Below are positions 38,062-51,203 of a DNA stretch of 64,000 nt, piece by piece (the stretch's first letter is position 1; every line of letters begins with the position of its first letter). The notes under the pieces are model-generated. The model searched no databases and was not told the DNA's origin. It saw only the letters and a list, made by a program, of their open reading frames with translations. Location: assembly GCF_021347895.1 (NCBI RefSeq), contig NC_067129.1, forward strand, positions 34,447,690 through 34,511,689, given 5' to 3'. Source of the DNA: Acanthochromis polyacanthus (lineage: Eukaryota; Chordata; Actinopteri; Pomacentridae). The position numbers and the translations under genes are program-made.

Positions 38062-38268
38062 TGTAGTAGGTTTACATAATTCACCCACGGAACGTTGAGT
38101 GTTGTGTGGTTGTGATTTGCAAACGGACTGTTGGGGGCTGTTACTCTTCCTGTTTATGGTTCGGTTCCACATGTACTGTGAGTGCTGTAGTCATTCTTTG
38201 AATGTCAGTAAAGCGGTTAGCACCTGTGTTTGATACTCTGCCTCAGACTCCCATTCTTCGGCGCCACA
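38062..38268. mobile_element. Solo-LTR-like insertion, 207 bp
   Basis: Starts TGTAGTAGG and ends GCGCCACA (TG...CA), flanked by AGTG at 38058-38061 and 38269-38272. The interrupted Tc1 sequence reads straight across the site (AAATGTC-AGTG-GCCTTCACC). Four-base duplication and TG...CA ends suggest an LTR retroelement; there is no internal region. Confidence 0.7.
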
Positions 38269-38331
38269 AGTGGCCTTCACCTGTAAACTCATTCCTGTTT
38301 TGGGGGTTGTCTCATTGTTACCCCTCTAGTG

Positions 38332-38961
38332 TATGGAGGTATTTCAGGTGCAAAATGTTTGAGCACCTGTAACATCGAATTTGTAGTTGTGTACATTGAA
38401 TTTGTATGTGTATCAGCAAATCTGGTTTCCCACACTCTATGAGTTGTGTACTTGTAAAATAATTTTTGTATGTGTCGATTTTTTTTTTCTTCCCACAAAT
38501 ACAACACAAAAATACACATTCACAAATCGTAATTACAGGTGCACAAATCACATTTACAGGTGCACAAATCATATTTACAGGTGTACAAATCCTTCTCTAC
38601 AAGTCACATATTTCAACACTGACACGCTCACATTTGCACCTATTGTGAGCGTGTCAGTGTTGAAATATGTGACTTGTAGAGAAGGATTTGTACACCTGTA
38701 AATATGATTTGTGCACCTGTAAATATGATTTGTGCACCCGTAATTACGATTTGTGAATGTGTATTTTTGTGTTGTATTTGTGGGAAGAAAAAAAAATTGA
38801 CACATACAAAAAATTATTTTACAAGTACACAACTCAGAGTGTGGGAAATCAGATTTGCTGATACACATACAAATTCAATGTACACATACAAATTCAATGT
38901 ACACAACTACAAATTCGATGTTACAGGTGCTCAAACATTTTGCACCTGAAATACCTCCATA
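38332..38961. mobile_element. Foldback hairpin element, 630 bp, with 6-bp target duplication
   Basis: Two near-identical inverted arms of about 310 bases (TATGGAGGTATTTCAGGTGC outward to CACGCTCACA) meet at an 11-base loop near 38640. An 18-base duplication distinguishes the right arm. CTAGTG at 38326-38331 and 38962-38967 flanks it inside the Tc1 element. No transposase. Arms contain internal repeats of ATTTACAGGTGCACAAATCA. Confidence 0.92.
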
Positions 38962-39307
38962 CTAGTGCACCTGTTGTTAATTTCATGAACACCAAAGCAG
39001 CTGAAACTGACTAAAAACCTCCTCTGTTACTTACTTGACCAGATCAGTATTCCACATGTTTGACTGACTTGATGCAGTACTTAGATTAAAAAGTGTTCCT
39101 TTAACTTTTTTGAGCAGTGTATTTTTGGCCACTAACTGGATGAGGTCACAGCCGGTTCAGTGAGATATTTCTGAGCCATTTTAATAATTTGCTGTCAGTA
39201 ATAATAAAGATGCATGTCGGATGATTCCAGTTTACAGTGATTTTGGTACATTGATATTTTTTGAAAAGACATTTAACAGGGGTTGGGGGGTGAAAAAAAG
39301 ATAACAT

Positions 39308-39368
39308 GTTTCCACCCGGGGACCGTTCGCGTGTGAGGCGAATGTGATAACCGCTACACCACAGAAAC
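39308..39368 (-). pseudogene. tRNA-Val (CAC) pseudogene lacking the T arm
   Basis: On the minus strand: acceptor GTTTCTG, D arm TGGTGTAGCGGTTATCAC, then anticodon stem-loop TTCGC-CTCACAC-GCGAA with anticodon CAC. The expected T-stem/loop is reduced to GGTCCCCGGGTGGAAAC: about 12 bases including the TTCGA loop are gone. The remaining B box is destroyed, so Pol III transcription is unlikely. Confidence 0.85.
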
Positions 39369-39824
39369 CGACACAGTAGCTCACTCGTGCTCGTGTTCAA
39401 ATTGGTGTCTATGTCTGTGCGCGTACCTGCAACCTTTTGATGTCTTTTACACAGAAAATTGACTAAAATGTCTCGCACGTGTGTGAACGCTCACCTGTGG
39501 AGCCACCAGGTGTGTGCATGGAGCTCTGCCCTCACCTCCTCCACTGGTGCCCGGTCAGAAGAAGCGGCAACTGCGGAGGGATCTGCCTCTCCCCTCAGTG
39601 CTGCGGCTTTGTATCAGTCCGCACAGGTGAGCTGCTCTCCTATTGGTGAGAACTGTCACCTGATAAACGTTAAACAGTTCAGGGAGATGGATAGATTGAT
39701 CAGTGACTGACTGGTTGGTCGTATGACCCATTTTATACTTTAGATTCAGCAACAACTCCTGTATACTGAAGTACTCAAGTATTAATACAAGTCTGAGTAC
39801 TTTACACCAACCACATGAATCTGA

Positions 39825-40325
39825 TGATGGAAACTAACACTTCTACAGGTACTCCTGATACGCCTATGAATACTTCTGATACTCCTACAGGTACTCCTGA
39901 TACTCCTACAGGTACTCCGAATACTCTTGCAAACACTCCTGAGGCTCCTATGAATACTTCTGATACTCCTGCAGATAATACTAATGCTCCTACAGATACT
40001 CCTGATACTTCGGCAGGTACTCCAAATACTCTTGCAAATTACACTCCTATAAATACTTATGATACTACTACAGATACTCCTACAGATGCATGTAATACTC
40101 CTGCAGATACTACTAATACTTCTACAGATACTCCTAATACTCCTACAGATACTCCTAATACTCCTGCAGATACTCCTGATGCGCCTACAGATACTCCTAC
40201 AGATAAATCTGATACTCCTTCAGATACTCTTACAGGTACACATGATACTCGTGCAGGCACTTCTGCAGATACTACTAATACTGCTGCAGATATTCCTGAT
40301 GCTTCTGTACTCCTGATACTTTAGC
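39825..40325 (+). repeat. ACTCCTACAGAT/ACTCCTAAT minisatellite
   Basis: Head-to-tail 9- and 12-base modules making about 21-base units. All modules are multiples of three, so open frames arise (a 169-codon frame of Thr/Pro/Asp repeats from 39815). No splice or signal feature supports a protein. A short related patch lies at about 40540-40600. Confidence 0.85.
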
Positions 40326-40705
40326 ACAGAGACTATATTCATCTCCTTGGGGAAATTTAAGGCATCCAGTTGCTCACTACTGAAAATTAAGAATAATAAT
40401 GTGTTGGAAGAAGAAATAAGGTGCAAAATCATACTTATATTTTACAATAAATGTTAAAATAGAGCAGTAATAATAATAATAATCATCATCGTCATACAAA
40501 GCGGGGGACCGGATTCTTGCACAACTGAATTCTCCAGATATCCCTATAGATAATCGTGCAAATGCTCCTGATACTTCAAGAAATACTCCTGATACTCCTA
40601 AATGCAGGACATTTTTCAATTCTGTACCTCAAATACTTTGACACACAAACTCAGACTCTCCAGTCTGACCTGCCGTCCCAGTCCGTCTAGTTGTTACATC
40701 ACACA

Positions 40706-40706
40706 C

Positions 40707-40772
<66 letters not shown>
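40706..40772. repeat. (CA)n microsatellite
   Basis: More than 30 CA dinucleotides in an almost unbroken run. Confidence 0.97.
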
Positions 40773-40773
<1 letters not shown>

Positions 40774-41340
40774 CATCTAGGCGGAAGGCAGCTCCTTATA
40801 AGGCCGCCAGGACGTCCGCTGCAGCGACAGGAAACACCATATTTGGACTGAAGGGTGTTGTTTTTCCTGCAGAGAGCTGGCAGTGACAAAGTCTGATCCC
40901 ATTGGCTGTCTGACGCAGACACACACACACTTGTAGGAGGGTTTAGTGCTGACATAAATGTCAGAGTACAGACAGAGTGTGTTCACTAAAACTGTCACTC
41001 TGTAATCTGCAAACCCTTTAAACTCTGACCTTTAATTTTCACACAAAACTATTTTTGCTGCATGTTATTATTTTCCATGTTTTCCCATATTTTTACTCTA
41101 AATATAATGTAAAAAGCAATAAAGCTGCATGTTTGGCAGGTTTTCATCAGCTTCAGATTTAACCTACAGGCTTCAGATTTCCTGATAATCGCTTCAAGAG
41201 TTAAAACTGGAAAATCTTCATTTGGTTTGAGATTGATTATAATGTAAGAAGAGAAGCAACATTTGATATATCATCAGCTAATAGTTCAATGAAAGACTCA
41301 TTCTGTTATTCAGTTTGAAATAAAGGCACCGCCAGGATTT
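40773..41340. other. Unassigned stretch downstream of egr1
   Basis: AT-rich, no recognisable feature; may include an extended egr1 3' UTR on the minus strand. Confidence 0.35.
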
Positions 41341-41346
41341 AGACAT

Positions 41347-41352
41347 TTTATT
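41347..41352 (-). other. egr1: Candidate polyadenylation signal of egr1
   Basis: AATAAA on the minus strand about 350 bases past the egr1 stop. On the same strand the 3' UTR holds TGTACATA near 41455-41462, which fits the Pumilio consensus. A longer 3' UTR ending further left cannot be excluded. Confidence 0.4.
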
Positions 41353-41698
41353 CTGGAAGCTCTTTGTTTTAAGAGGAAACAGTTTCAGTATAAAATCAAA
41401 CACTGACCTGCATGTAAACGTCCCAGAACCTACTCAGTAGGTAAAACTCTTTGTATGTACATATTCTACATGTAAACATTCTGTACAGACGTCCACTCAC
41501 ACCAGCATCACATTAACATGGAGCTCAGTCAGTGAGTCTCTGATTCAGCAGTTTTCTCCTGATTCTGTTCTGACAGCCGACTCAAGTTCAGTTTGTCGCC
41601 AACCTCTGACCTCTTCACACAAAAAAACACAAAAATAAAACTCTGCAGTTTGATGTCAGTCTGAGGTCACAGGTCGGGTCAGGTGGACCTCGTGTCCG

Positions 41699-44000
<2,302 letters not shown>

Positions 44001-44370
44001 CTCTGCGGGGGAAGAGGAGTCGGAGGCGGCGGGTGTGGAGCTCTGCGGCTCCTGGAGCTCTTCTCCCTGCACGGGGACCGAGCCGGTGTCCGCTCCTGAA
44101 GCCCGCGGAGAGGCGCTGTGGCCGGGCTGAGTCTGCTGCTGGGGCCGGTGATGCTCGGAGGAAGCCAATGCTGTGGAGGCTTGAGAGTCCCGGCTCTGAG
44201 GTTAAACGTTTGCTGTTTGCGGGTGTTTGTTTCTGAAACGAGGCTGCTGTGTCATCACGGAAAGTAAACAACAACAACAGCTGTTTGTGTGTTGCCTGGC
44301 CGGTGTGTGCACGTGCTGCCACTCGCACCTTGAACTTGAGTTCTGACGGGACCTCAATGAGGATTCCCGC

Positions 44371-44377
44371 CTTTATA
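44371..44377 (-). promoter_or_regulatory. egr1: egr1 TATA box
   Basis: TATAAAG on the minus strand inside the palindrome CTTTATAAAG, about 370 bases upstream of the egr1 start codon. It would place transcription start near 44345 with a 5' UTR of about 345 bases. Its position just downstream of the CArG and CRE-like motifs matches the known vertebrate egr1 promoter layout. Confidence 0.75.
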
Positions 44378-44390
44378 AAGACTCCTGCGT

Positions 44391-44433
44391 GACGTACATT
44401 CCCAAATATAGCCGGCAGGAAGCCCATATTTGG
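44391..44433 (-). promoter_or_regulatory. egr1: egr1 proximal serum response elements and CRE-like site
   Basis: A perfect CArG box CCATATTTGG lies at 44424-44433, with an ETS core (GGAAG) touching it at 44418-44422: the arrangement of an SRF/ternary-complex-factor site. A second, one-mismatch CArG (CCAAATATAG as read on plus) lies at 44402-44411. A CRE-like TGACGT lies at about 44390-44395. All are within 60 bases of the TATA box. Induction by MAPK/SRF and CREB signalling is the established mode for egr1. Confidence 0.75.
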
Positions 44434-44687
44434 TCAGAGCGGGGAGCGTGTGTACCGGGCAGGGGGGCGTCACGGAGCTCTTTGTGTGGCGATTTTTGGA
44501 GCGTGAAAAGTCCGGTTCGGTCCGAACCGCAGCCCGGCTCGGTGCCCGGTGTCCCGGTCGGGCTGCAGGCGGCACACGGAGGACACGGAGCAAATCCAGC
44601 CACCATGGCCGGAAACCCTGGAGACACGTCACAGCCAGGCTCGTTTTTCTCTGGCTCTACGTCACATGGAGAGCTTCCAGCGGCGTC

Positions 44688-44711
44688 ATCACTTCCTCGG
44701 GCCTTATTTGG
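44688..44711 (-). promoter_or_regulatory. egr1: egr1 distal serum response element
   Basis: A perfect CArG box CCTTATTTGG at 44702-44711 follows an ETS core (ACTTCC as read on plus) about ten bases away. It lies about 330 bases upstream of the TATA box, where vertebrate egr1 genes carry their distal SRE cluster. A further CRE-like TACGTCA is at about 44658-44664. Confidence 0.65.
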
Positions 44712-45027
44712 GTGTTTTCCTGTCGGACTGGCCTCACAGCGAGTCCCGGCCTGCAGATCAGAAACCAGGAAGACATGAAGCCTGATGAGCTTCTCCGATC
44801 TACTCTAATCTGCCTTTCACTGACAGTTTGAACGAAAAATCTTGTTTCAATTCAAGTTAATGTGGTGCAGCAGAAATATGCCCACTCAGAGATAGATCTC
44901 TACAGAATGCAGTTTTGATGCACAGAATTGTACCTTCTCTGCAGCAGCTGATGGTGAAAATGTCTTTATTTAAACAAAGGAAAACACAACATTCAAGATT
45001 TGTCAAAACCACAACATGCTTACTTAA

Positions 45028-46063
45028 CCTTCCTGTTGTCCTCATTTACAGGCACCAAAAAAATATGGAATCCTTGTCTGAAAAAAATCCCGAAACGCAG
45101 CAAAAAAATTCCCCAAATTTCTGAAAATTTGCAAAACCTTCAGGAAGAAAATTCTAATAATTCCTTAATCCTTGTGTTTTCCTGTGGGCCAAAACTGACC
45201 TGGTTTAAAGTTTGAAAATGTGTGTGTGTGTGTGGGGGGGGGGATTTCACAGTGAAACTTCTGCTGTCCACATTTTCAACAGTTTTGATGGAAAAAAGAA
45301 ATGGTAAAAATGTTTCTTAAGAACATTCACAAAAAATCAACCAAAATCCAGCGAATTTTGCTGATTTTTATATAAATGTTCTGAAAGAAAATACCAGAAG
45401 TTGTACATATATAGTGTATATATGCAATCACTTTAGATATTTTTAGGATTTTTTTGGAAGATTTTTATTCATCTTTTAAGAAATATTTACAAGAATTTTC
45501 TAGCTAATTTTTTTTTTTGGAGGGGGTTAAATAAAACTTTTAAGGGAATTTTTTTAAGGAATTATTGTAATATTCTTCCTGAAGGTTTTGCAAATTTTCA
45601 GAAATTTGGAGATTTTTTTGCTGAATTTTTGGATTTTTTTTCTGACAATGAAACAATATTTTTTGACTTGTAAATGAAGACAACAGGAGGCTTAAAAGTT
45701 TCCCTTTAAAGTTTTATTTTAAAATAATCCCCCAAATTTGGCAAGAAAATTCTAGGAAATATTTTTTTAAAAAATGAATAAAAATTTTCCAAAAAAATCC
45801 TAAAAATATCTAAAGTGATTACATATATATCAGTAAAACTTCTAATATTTTCTATAAGAACATTAACAAAAAATGTTTACATTTTTTCTGAATCTTCTTA
45901 AAGAAACATTTCTAACATTTATTTTTTTTCCACTAAAAAATTTTCAAAGATTTCCCAAAAATGTTGAAAATGTGGACATCAGAAGTTTCACTGTGAAAGT
46001 TTTTTTTTTCACATTTTCAAACTTTAAAATGGGTCAATTTTGACCCACAGAACAGCACAAGTG
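45028..46063. mobile_element. TTAA MITE (piggyBac-like) interrupted by a second copy of itself
   Basis: Starts after TTAA at 45024-45027 with CCTTCCTGTTGTCCTCATTT. It breaks at TTCCTTAA (45169) and resumes at TTAAAAGTTTCCC (45690). It ends near CCCACAGAACAGCACAAGTG. The inserted inverse copy is listed separately. Confidence 0.8.
45170..45690. mobile_element. Inverse TTAA MITE copy nested in its own family member
   Basis: TTAA boundaries (about 45166 and 45690), termini TCCTTGTGTTTTCCTG and GAAGACAACAGGAGGC. The interior carries the family hairpin around ATCAACCAAAATCCAGCGAA. Confidence 0.8.
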
Positions 46064-46608
46064 TTTTCATTTGGAGGGGATTTGATCCACAGATATGATC
46101 AGAAAGTTGGATTACAGTGATTATTTCTGCTGTTGTCGTGTATCTTTCTCAGAGGCTGAATATCTGAGCATCACGACAGAATCACTGAGCATTTTATTGG
46201 GAAATGCTGCTCCTATGTAATAAATTTTCTTTTGTTTTTCCACAAAAGTGCTAAAGCTGCTTTTTGTTTGTTGGTGTGGTGGTGGGTTGCATTGTATTGG
46301 CAGATGTTTTAATATTTTGTCCACACATTAACATACATTAGGGATGCATACACCTGTGCACAAGCTGCATTTACTTGAATTAAATTAATATTTTACCATC
46401 AAACAGTTAATAAAAAGTGGCATACCACTGATGGATCAGTCTTAAAACTGGTAGCAAATGTCTTTTTAATCACTAATGGACAGCAAAAAAATGGTGTATA
46501 AAATATGAAAACATCTGCCAATGCACATTTGGAGAACATTTTATGTCCCACCCATCAAATTTCAAATAATCCATGTACAAAATACTAAAGCATGAAGTTG
46601 TTGTGTAA
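46064..46608. other. Unassigned intergenic stretch
   Basis: No feature recognised. Confidence 0.4.
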
Positions 46609-46860
46609 ATTGAGGGGTGGCATGGCTCAGTGGGTAGAGTGGCTGTCTTGTAACTGGAAGGTTGCTGGTTTGATCTTTGGCCCATTGTGCTCATGTCGAG
46701 GTGTCCCTGAGCAAGACACCTAACCCCTAATTGCTCCTGGTGGGTTGTGGTTAGCACCTTGCATGGCAGCTTCTGCTGTCAGTGTGTGAATGGGTGAATG
46801 TGACATATCATGTAAAGCACTTTGGATAAAAGTGCTATATAAATACAACCATTTAAATTT
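46609..46860 (+). mobile_element. tRNA-derived SINE
   Basis: A box TGGCTCAGTGGGTAGAGTGG, B-box-like GGTTGCTGGTTTGATCT, core CTGAGCAAGACACCTAACCC, and tail GTAAAGCACTTTGGATAAAA followed by GCTATATAAATAC. Confidence 0.85.
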
Positions 46861-47284
46861 GTTTGTCCTGAGACTAAATCTAAAAATAAAAAATAAAAAT
46901 AAAAATCTAGGAGAAAAGAATGTTTCCCCCTGAAATGACATTTTTCTCTTGTTCCACTGCCCTGATGACCAAATTGAATCTCAAATAAAACAGTTAAAAT
47001 GAAATTTGAATCTCCTTATTTGGGTATTATTATTTCCATTGATGTCTCTTGTAATTGTGGGAACATTTTTAATCAGCATAATATTTAAATAGTAATTATT
47101 ATGCATGCTACCCTGATAGCATAACCTTTTTAGCTGGTAGAAGAAGAAGAAAACAGTGAATCATCATGAAACGCTGGAATTAACATCATCAAACAGTTTT
47201 CTAAAGACCAAGCTATGTCCTCTCTTCTATTTTTCATATTTTCATCACATCGTCAGCCTTGATTGAATGTCTCGTTCTACCTCA

Positions 47285-47570
47285 GGGGCGGCTGTGGCTC
47301 AAGTGGTAGAGCGGGTCGTCCAATGATCGAAGGGTTGGCGGTTTGATTCCTGCTCTTGCCTAGTCGTGCCGAAATGTCCATGGGCAAGATTCTGAACCCC
47401 AAATTGCCCACCAGTGACTGTTCCAATAGTGTATGAATGTATACTGACTGATGTTGCAGGTTGATTAGCAACCTGCACATTAGTGTGTGTGAATGGGAGC
47501 AATTGTTGTAAAAGTGCTTTGAGTACTCTGATGAGTAGAAAAGCGCTATATAAGAGCAAGTCCATTTACC
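47285..47570 (+). mobile_element. tRNA-derived SINE, second subfamily
   Basis: Head GGCTGTGGCTCAAGTGGTAG with GTTTGATTCC B box, core GGGCAAGATTCTGAACCCC, and tail AAAAGCGCTATATAAGAGCA. Confidence 0.85.
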
Positions 47571-48940
47571 TCATATTCCTGACTGTTTTTCATCAGTCAG
47601 TTTGTCCTCTTGGTCAGCAGTAACAGCTAGCTAAATATCTAGCTTCTACTGCTGAGAAAATGATCACATTAGCATGGATTAGTAACTCTGTTACTGTGAT
47701 TAGAGTAGGGTTTGCAAACAACACAAAAAACATGGAATAGAAATGGCACCGTTGATTGTTTTGAATTGCATTGCACTGAGCAGGTGTTCCAAAGAAAGTG
47801 ATTCTGCAGATGCTGCTCAGATATTCAACCTCTGAGAAATTTGCAGTACAATAGTAGAAATATTCAGTTTTAAGTAAAAGCTCCAATCACATTTAAGTAA
47901 AAGTACAGAAGTAGACTGACTTTTTGGTCAGTAACAACACAGGTGATAATATTTCCAGCATAATTTGGTGCAGGAAAGGAATAAACTGGTGTATGATTTC
48001 ACAAAATGCAAAAGATGAAGTGTTCAGCAGAATAATCCATATTTAATATAAACAAGGCTGAAATTAGATCTATATGCAATGCAAAAAAACAAGTACGGTA
48101 ATACAAAATATATATGTGTCTATTTCTCTGCATTTATTGAGAAAACATTTCGTAAAATCAATCAAAAATCAAACCAAAATTTAATTACTTTATTTGTAAT
48201 GCAGGTTTTAAACCAACAAGAGCTGACCAAAGTGCTGAACTGGTATAATAGGTGCAACAAAACAAGACAGAAAATAGGAACAGAATGAAATAAAAATAAA
48301 TATAAAATATATTTTTTAAAAGGACAGAACAGGATTAAGCCATGTAAAGATCGATTTGTGTTAGGAAATTAATTAAAATTAATATATAATGCTAAAAAAA
48401 AAAAATCTGTATTTCAATTGAGGAACAACGTTTGACAGAGTGTCTCTCTGGTTAGAAGAACATTAGTGTAAAAACTGATCCCTAAATTTGAAAATCAATC
48501 AGTTAATCAAACTTTATCACAGAGTTAGAGTCCAGATCAAAGAAACAGAATAAATAACATAAAACACACACACACAGAAAACACGGTTTAAAGGGATTAG
48601 AGATCAGTGTCCTCGCCGGAAATCAGAACCTGCCTGGAAAAAATCACAATTTTACGTTGATTTCAGCCTTATGGCCATTCAGCGACATCTTTAACTGAAT
48701 TTAAAACTGAACAGCACTCAGGAGCTGCTGATGGTTAATTCGGCCGGCTTAGATTTTCCCGAAATACTCCGATGGAAATCCAACAAGCAGAAGACTAAAG
48801 GAAATAAATAATTTTTTCAGGTAGTGTTGTAATATCGCTTTATTTTTTTCCCTCACGAGGCTTCCTTTAAAGAAATATATAACATAAGATAAAATATAAC
48901 AAAAATAAAATAAAAATGCGCAACGATCACTTTATGACGG
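47571..48940. other. Unassigned intergenic stretch upstream of ccdc65
   Basis: AT-rich; no exon, RNA gene or clear repeat seen. Confidence 0.4.
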
Positions 48941-48947
48941 TGACACC

Positions 48948-49017
48948 GTTGCCATGGTGACCTACCACAAACACTTGGCAACAGCTTTCTGACAGATTTT
49001 GGCTCGTTTTCTGTCCG
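48948..49017 (+). promoter_or_regulatory. ccdc65: X-box promoter and probable non-coding exon 1 of ccdc65
   Basis: GTTGCCATGGTGAC at 48948-48961 is, on the minus strand, a full match to the RFX X-box consensus GTNRCC-N2-RGYAAC. A good donor (CCG/GTAAGA) lies just downstream at 49018. The only partner needed is the acceptor TTTTGCAG at 51919-51926, which opens the exon carrying the ccdc65 ATG at 51981. The model is a roughly 50-base 5' UTR exon spliced over a 2.9-kb intron. RFX/FOXJ1 control is established for axonemal genes; its use here is inference. Confidence 0.6.
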
Positions 49018-49696
49018 GTAAGATCAACAATTTCACATGGATTCTACTTAAACCTCAATAATGTTCTACTATAATTCAATGTCTGACGGTAAAAACTTTA
49101 TTTGTTTATTAAAGAGGCGAAACTGGGTTGTGCTGCTAACACACAGCTAGGCTAGTTAAGCTAGCTCGTATGTTTAGCAAGCTTAAGCTAATTTAAGCAT
49201 TCCGCAGAAAATCAGGAGCCTTTCTGTCGAAGCTAAATGTAGTTATTCTGTATTAATTATGATTTATTTGCACACAGGACATGATGTGAGGCTCACTTCT
49301 GATCCACGATTAAACCTGAAAATCAATGACAACGTTTTTTGTTGTTGTTGTTTTTTGTTTATTTTTAGCTTTTAGCTCCACTTAGTGTCTTGAAGGCTGC
49401 TGGACATCCCAGTTTAAGATGTGTGAAACATTTGGGCTCAACGTGAAAATAGCAGCTGTTTGTGTTTTAATTAGTGGAATAAAGTTTTCACAGTCAACAT
49501 TTATTGACCCCAGACAGTGACAGAAACAACAGAAGTAAGTGCAGCCCTGTGTAATATCACTTAAATGTCAAATTATTATTAAAGGAATCACTGTAAAGTA
49601 ATCTGATTACTTCTACGCTGAACACTGGAGCATCTGCTGTGCTGTAAAATTTAAAAGGAAGAAAACTACCGATTAAAAATTCAAGCCTACAGTAGG

Positions 49697-50920
49697 AACT
49701 CACTGCAACAAAAGTCAGAGCACCTTTCATTATATTCATTTCATTTTTTCAATACATGTCCACTTTTATTTTTGATAATATCTCAAATCTCCTCGACATG
49801 GAAGATAAAACATTTCTGGATAGATGTTCTGTCATTCTTTAGAAATTATTCCTGTAAAACGTTCTATTAGATTAAAGTCAGGGCGCATATTTGCTTATTT
49901 TTCGGGTGATTTTGTGCTTTTAAAAGTTATCAAATTTGAATATTCATCTCCTTTGGGCATCTGCAGACCAGACGTAATCTTATGTTGTTTATCTGCAGAC
50001 ATTCGTGTCGTCTCCCCAGCGCCTTTTACACTCATACAGCCTCGTATCCTCACATTATCATCGCATTACCACCTCTGTTCTTCACTGCCAGGATGATGCA
50101 TTCACTGTGGTAGTCCTGATCAGGTTCACACCAAACATGCTTGGACTCCATCTGAGCTGAACGAATTCATTATCTGACCAAAGAACGTTCTGCCAGCATC
50201 CATCAGGCTTCTTTTCTTTTTCATGTAGCAAAGTTAAGCTTTCCATTTTGTACTAAAGGGCAAAGTTGTTTTCATGAATGCCGTCCTTAGAGGTTGATGT
50301 TCTGAAGTGTCTGAACTTCTCAGAAAGTCTGATTTCCACTGATAACCTCTTTGTCAAATCTGAAGCAGCTGCTGTTTCTTGTGCCAGCTAGACTGTGAAA
50401 ACAGTTCACTGTCCCTGGAGTCATTTTAGCAGGACGACCACTGCAGCCATGATTAGTAGTCCTATAGCTCCTTCTGTGAGATCCTGATTACTGCTGTGAC
50501 TGTGTTTCACTGATCTCCTTGTATCCTTTTCCATGTTTGCGTCGTCTCGCAATCACGTTTTGTGGTTCCTCTGGCATTTCTTTACCATATGGAGCCATGA
50601 TGCAGACATGCAGATCGACACAACCCGTATGTCTTAAAATGAGATGGTTAACAGCTTATTTTGTAGCCGTGTTCATGCAGTTAGGCTGACTGAAAGTCAC
50701 AGGTGATCACAGTTGTGCTCACTTTTTTTGTGTTAGGATTCTACTTTGGCGCCTGTGTTTTCAGTATAGTCTTTTGATAGTATTTGTTTGTTTGATTGTT
50801 CACAAGTGGAAGTACTGGTCAACTTAGAAATAATGCAGAGCTTGAGAGTTAAGACAACCTAGAATAATTTGACATTTAATTGTTGTAGCACAGGGGTGTA
50901 ATCACTTCTGTTGTATGCGG
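49697..50920 (-). pseudogene. Decayed Tc1-like transposon in the 5' UTR intron of ccdc65
   Basis: On the minus strand, fragments MAPYGKEMPEEPQNVIARR, HGKGYKEISET and GRPAKMTPGTV survive between many stops. The right terminus CAACAGAAGTGATTACACCC (inverse) pairs loosely with TGCAACAAAAGTCAGAGCACC near 49697. Boundaries are approximate. Confidence 0.65.
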
Positions 50921-51203
50921 AAAGCAGAAGTACCAGTACAAGCAAAAGTCCTGAATGAAAAATCATGCTGAAGTAAAATTACTTTGTAGCAAGCTGAAGT
51001 TAAACATTTAATGTCACTGGAGACCCCTTACAGATAATTATCATCTGCATTCACTTGATAATACTGAGGAAATCTCATGCTGATATAATACTACCATCAA
51101 TCTGCTGATTCTGCTGTTGCTTTTGGATCTTTTCCTAACTAAACTTGCCTCATTTTACCTGGTATAGGTTGTGATGAAGTTTGGTTTTAATGTCGTAACT
51201 TAA

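Larger units (their letters stand above)
36695..39119 (-). mobile_element. Tc1-like transposon carrying two later insertions
   Basis: Termini CACTGCTCAAAAAATAAAGG and its inverse ending TTTTGAGCAGTG are flanked by TA on both sides. Length is 2425 bp. Removing the solo-LTR-like insert (38062-38268) and the hairpin (38332-38961) with their duplicated targets leaves about 1.58 kb, normal for this family. Confidence 0.9.

Noticed and set aside
38387..38868. Mirror-image open frames on both strands
   Set aside because: They are the two arms of the foldback hairpin read in opposite directions.
39815..40324. 169-codon Thr/Pro-rich open frame
   Set aside because: Built from 9- and 12-base tandem modules, with other frames open too; no promoter, splice site, signal peptide or flanking unique coding sequence.
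44001..44168. In-frame upstream extension of egr1 exon 1
   Set aside because: The open stretch has no ATG (its first codon would be TTG) and is preceded by a stop; homologues start at the MAATKAE-type Met.
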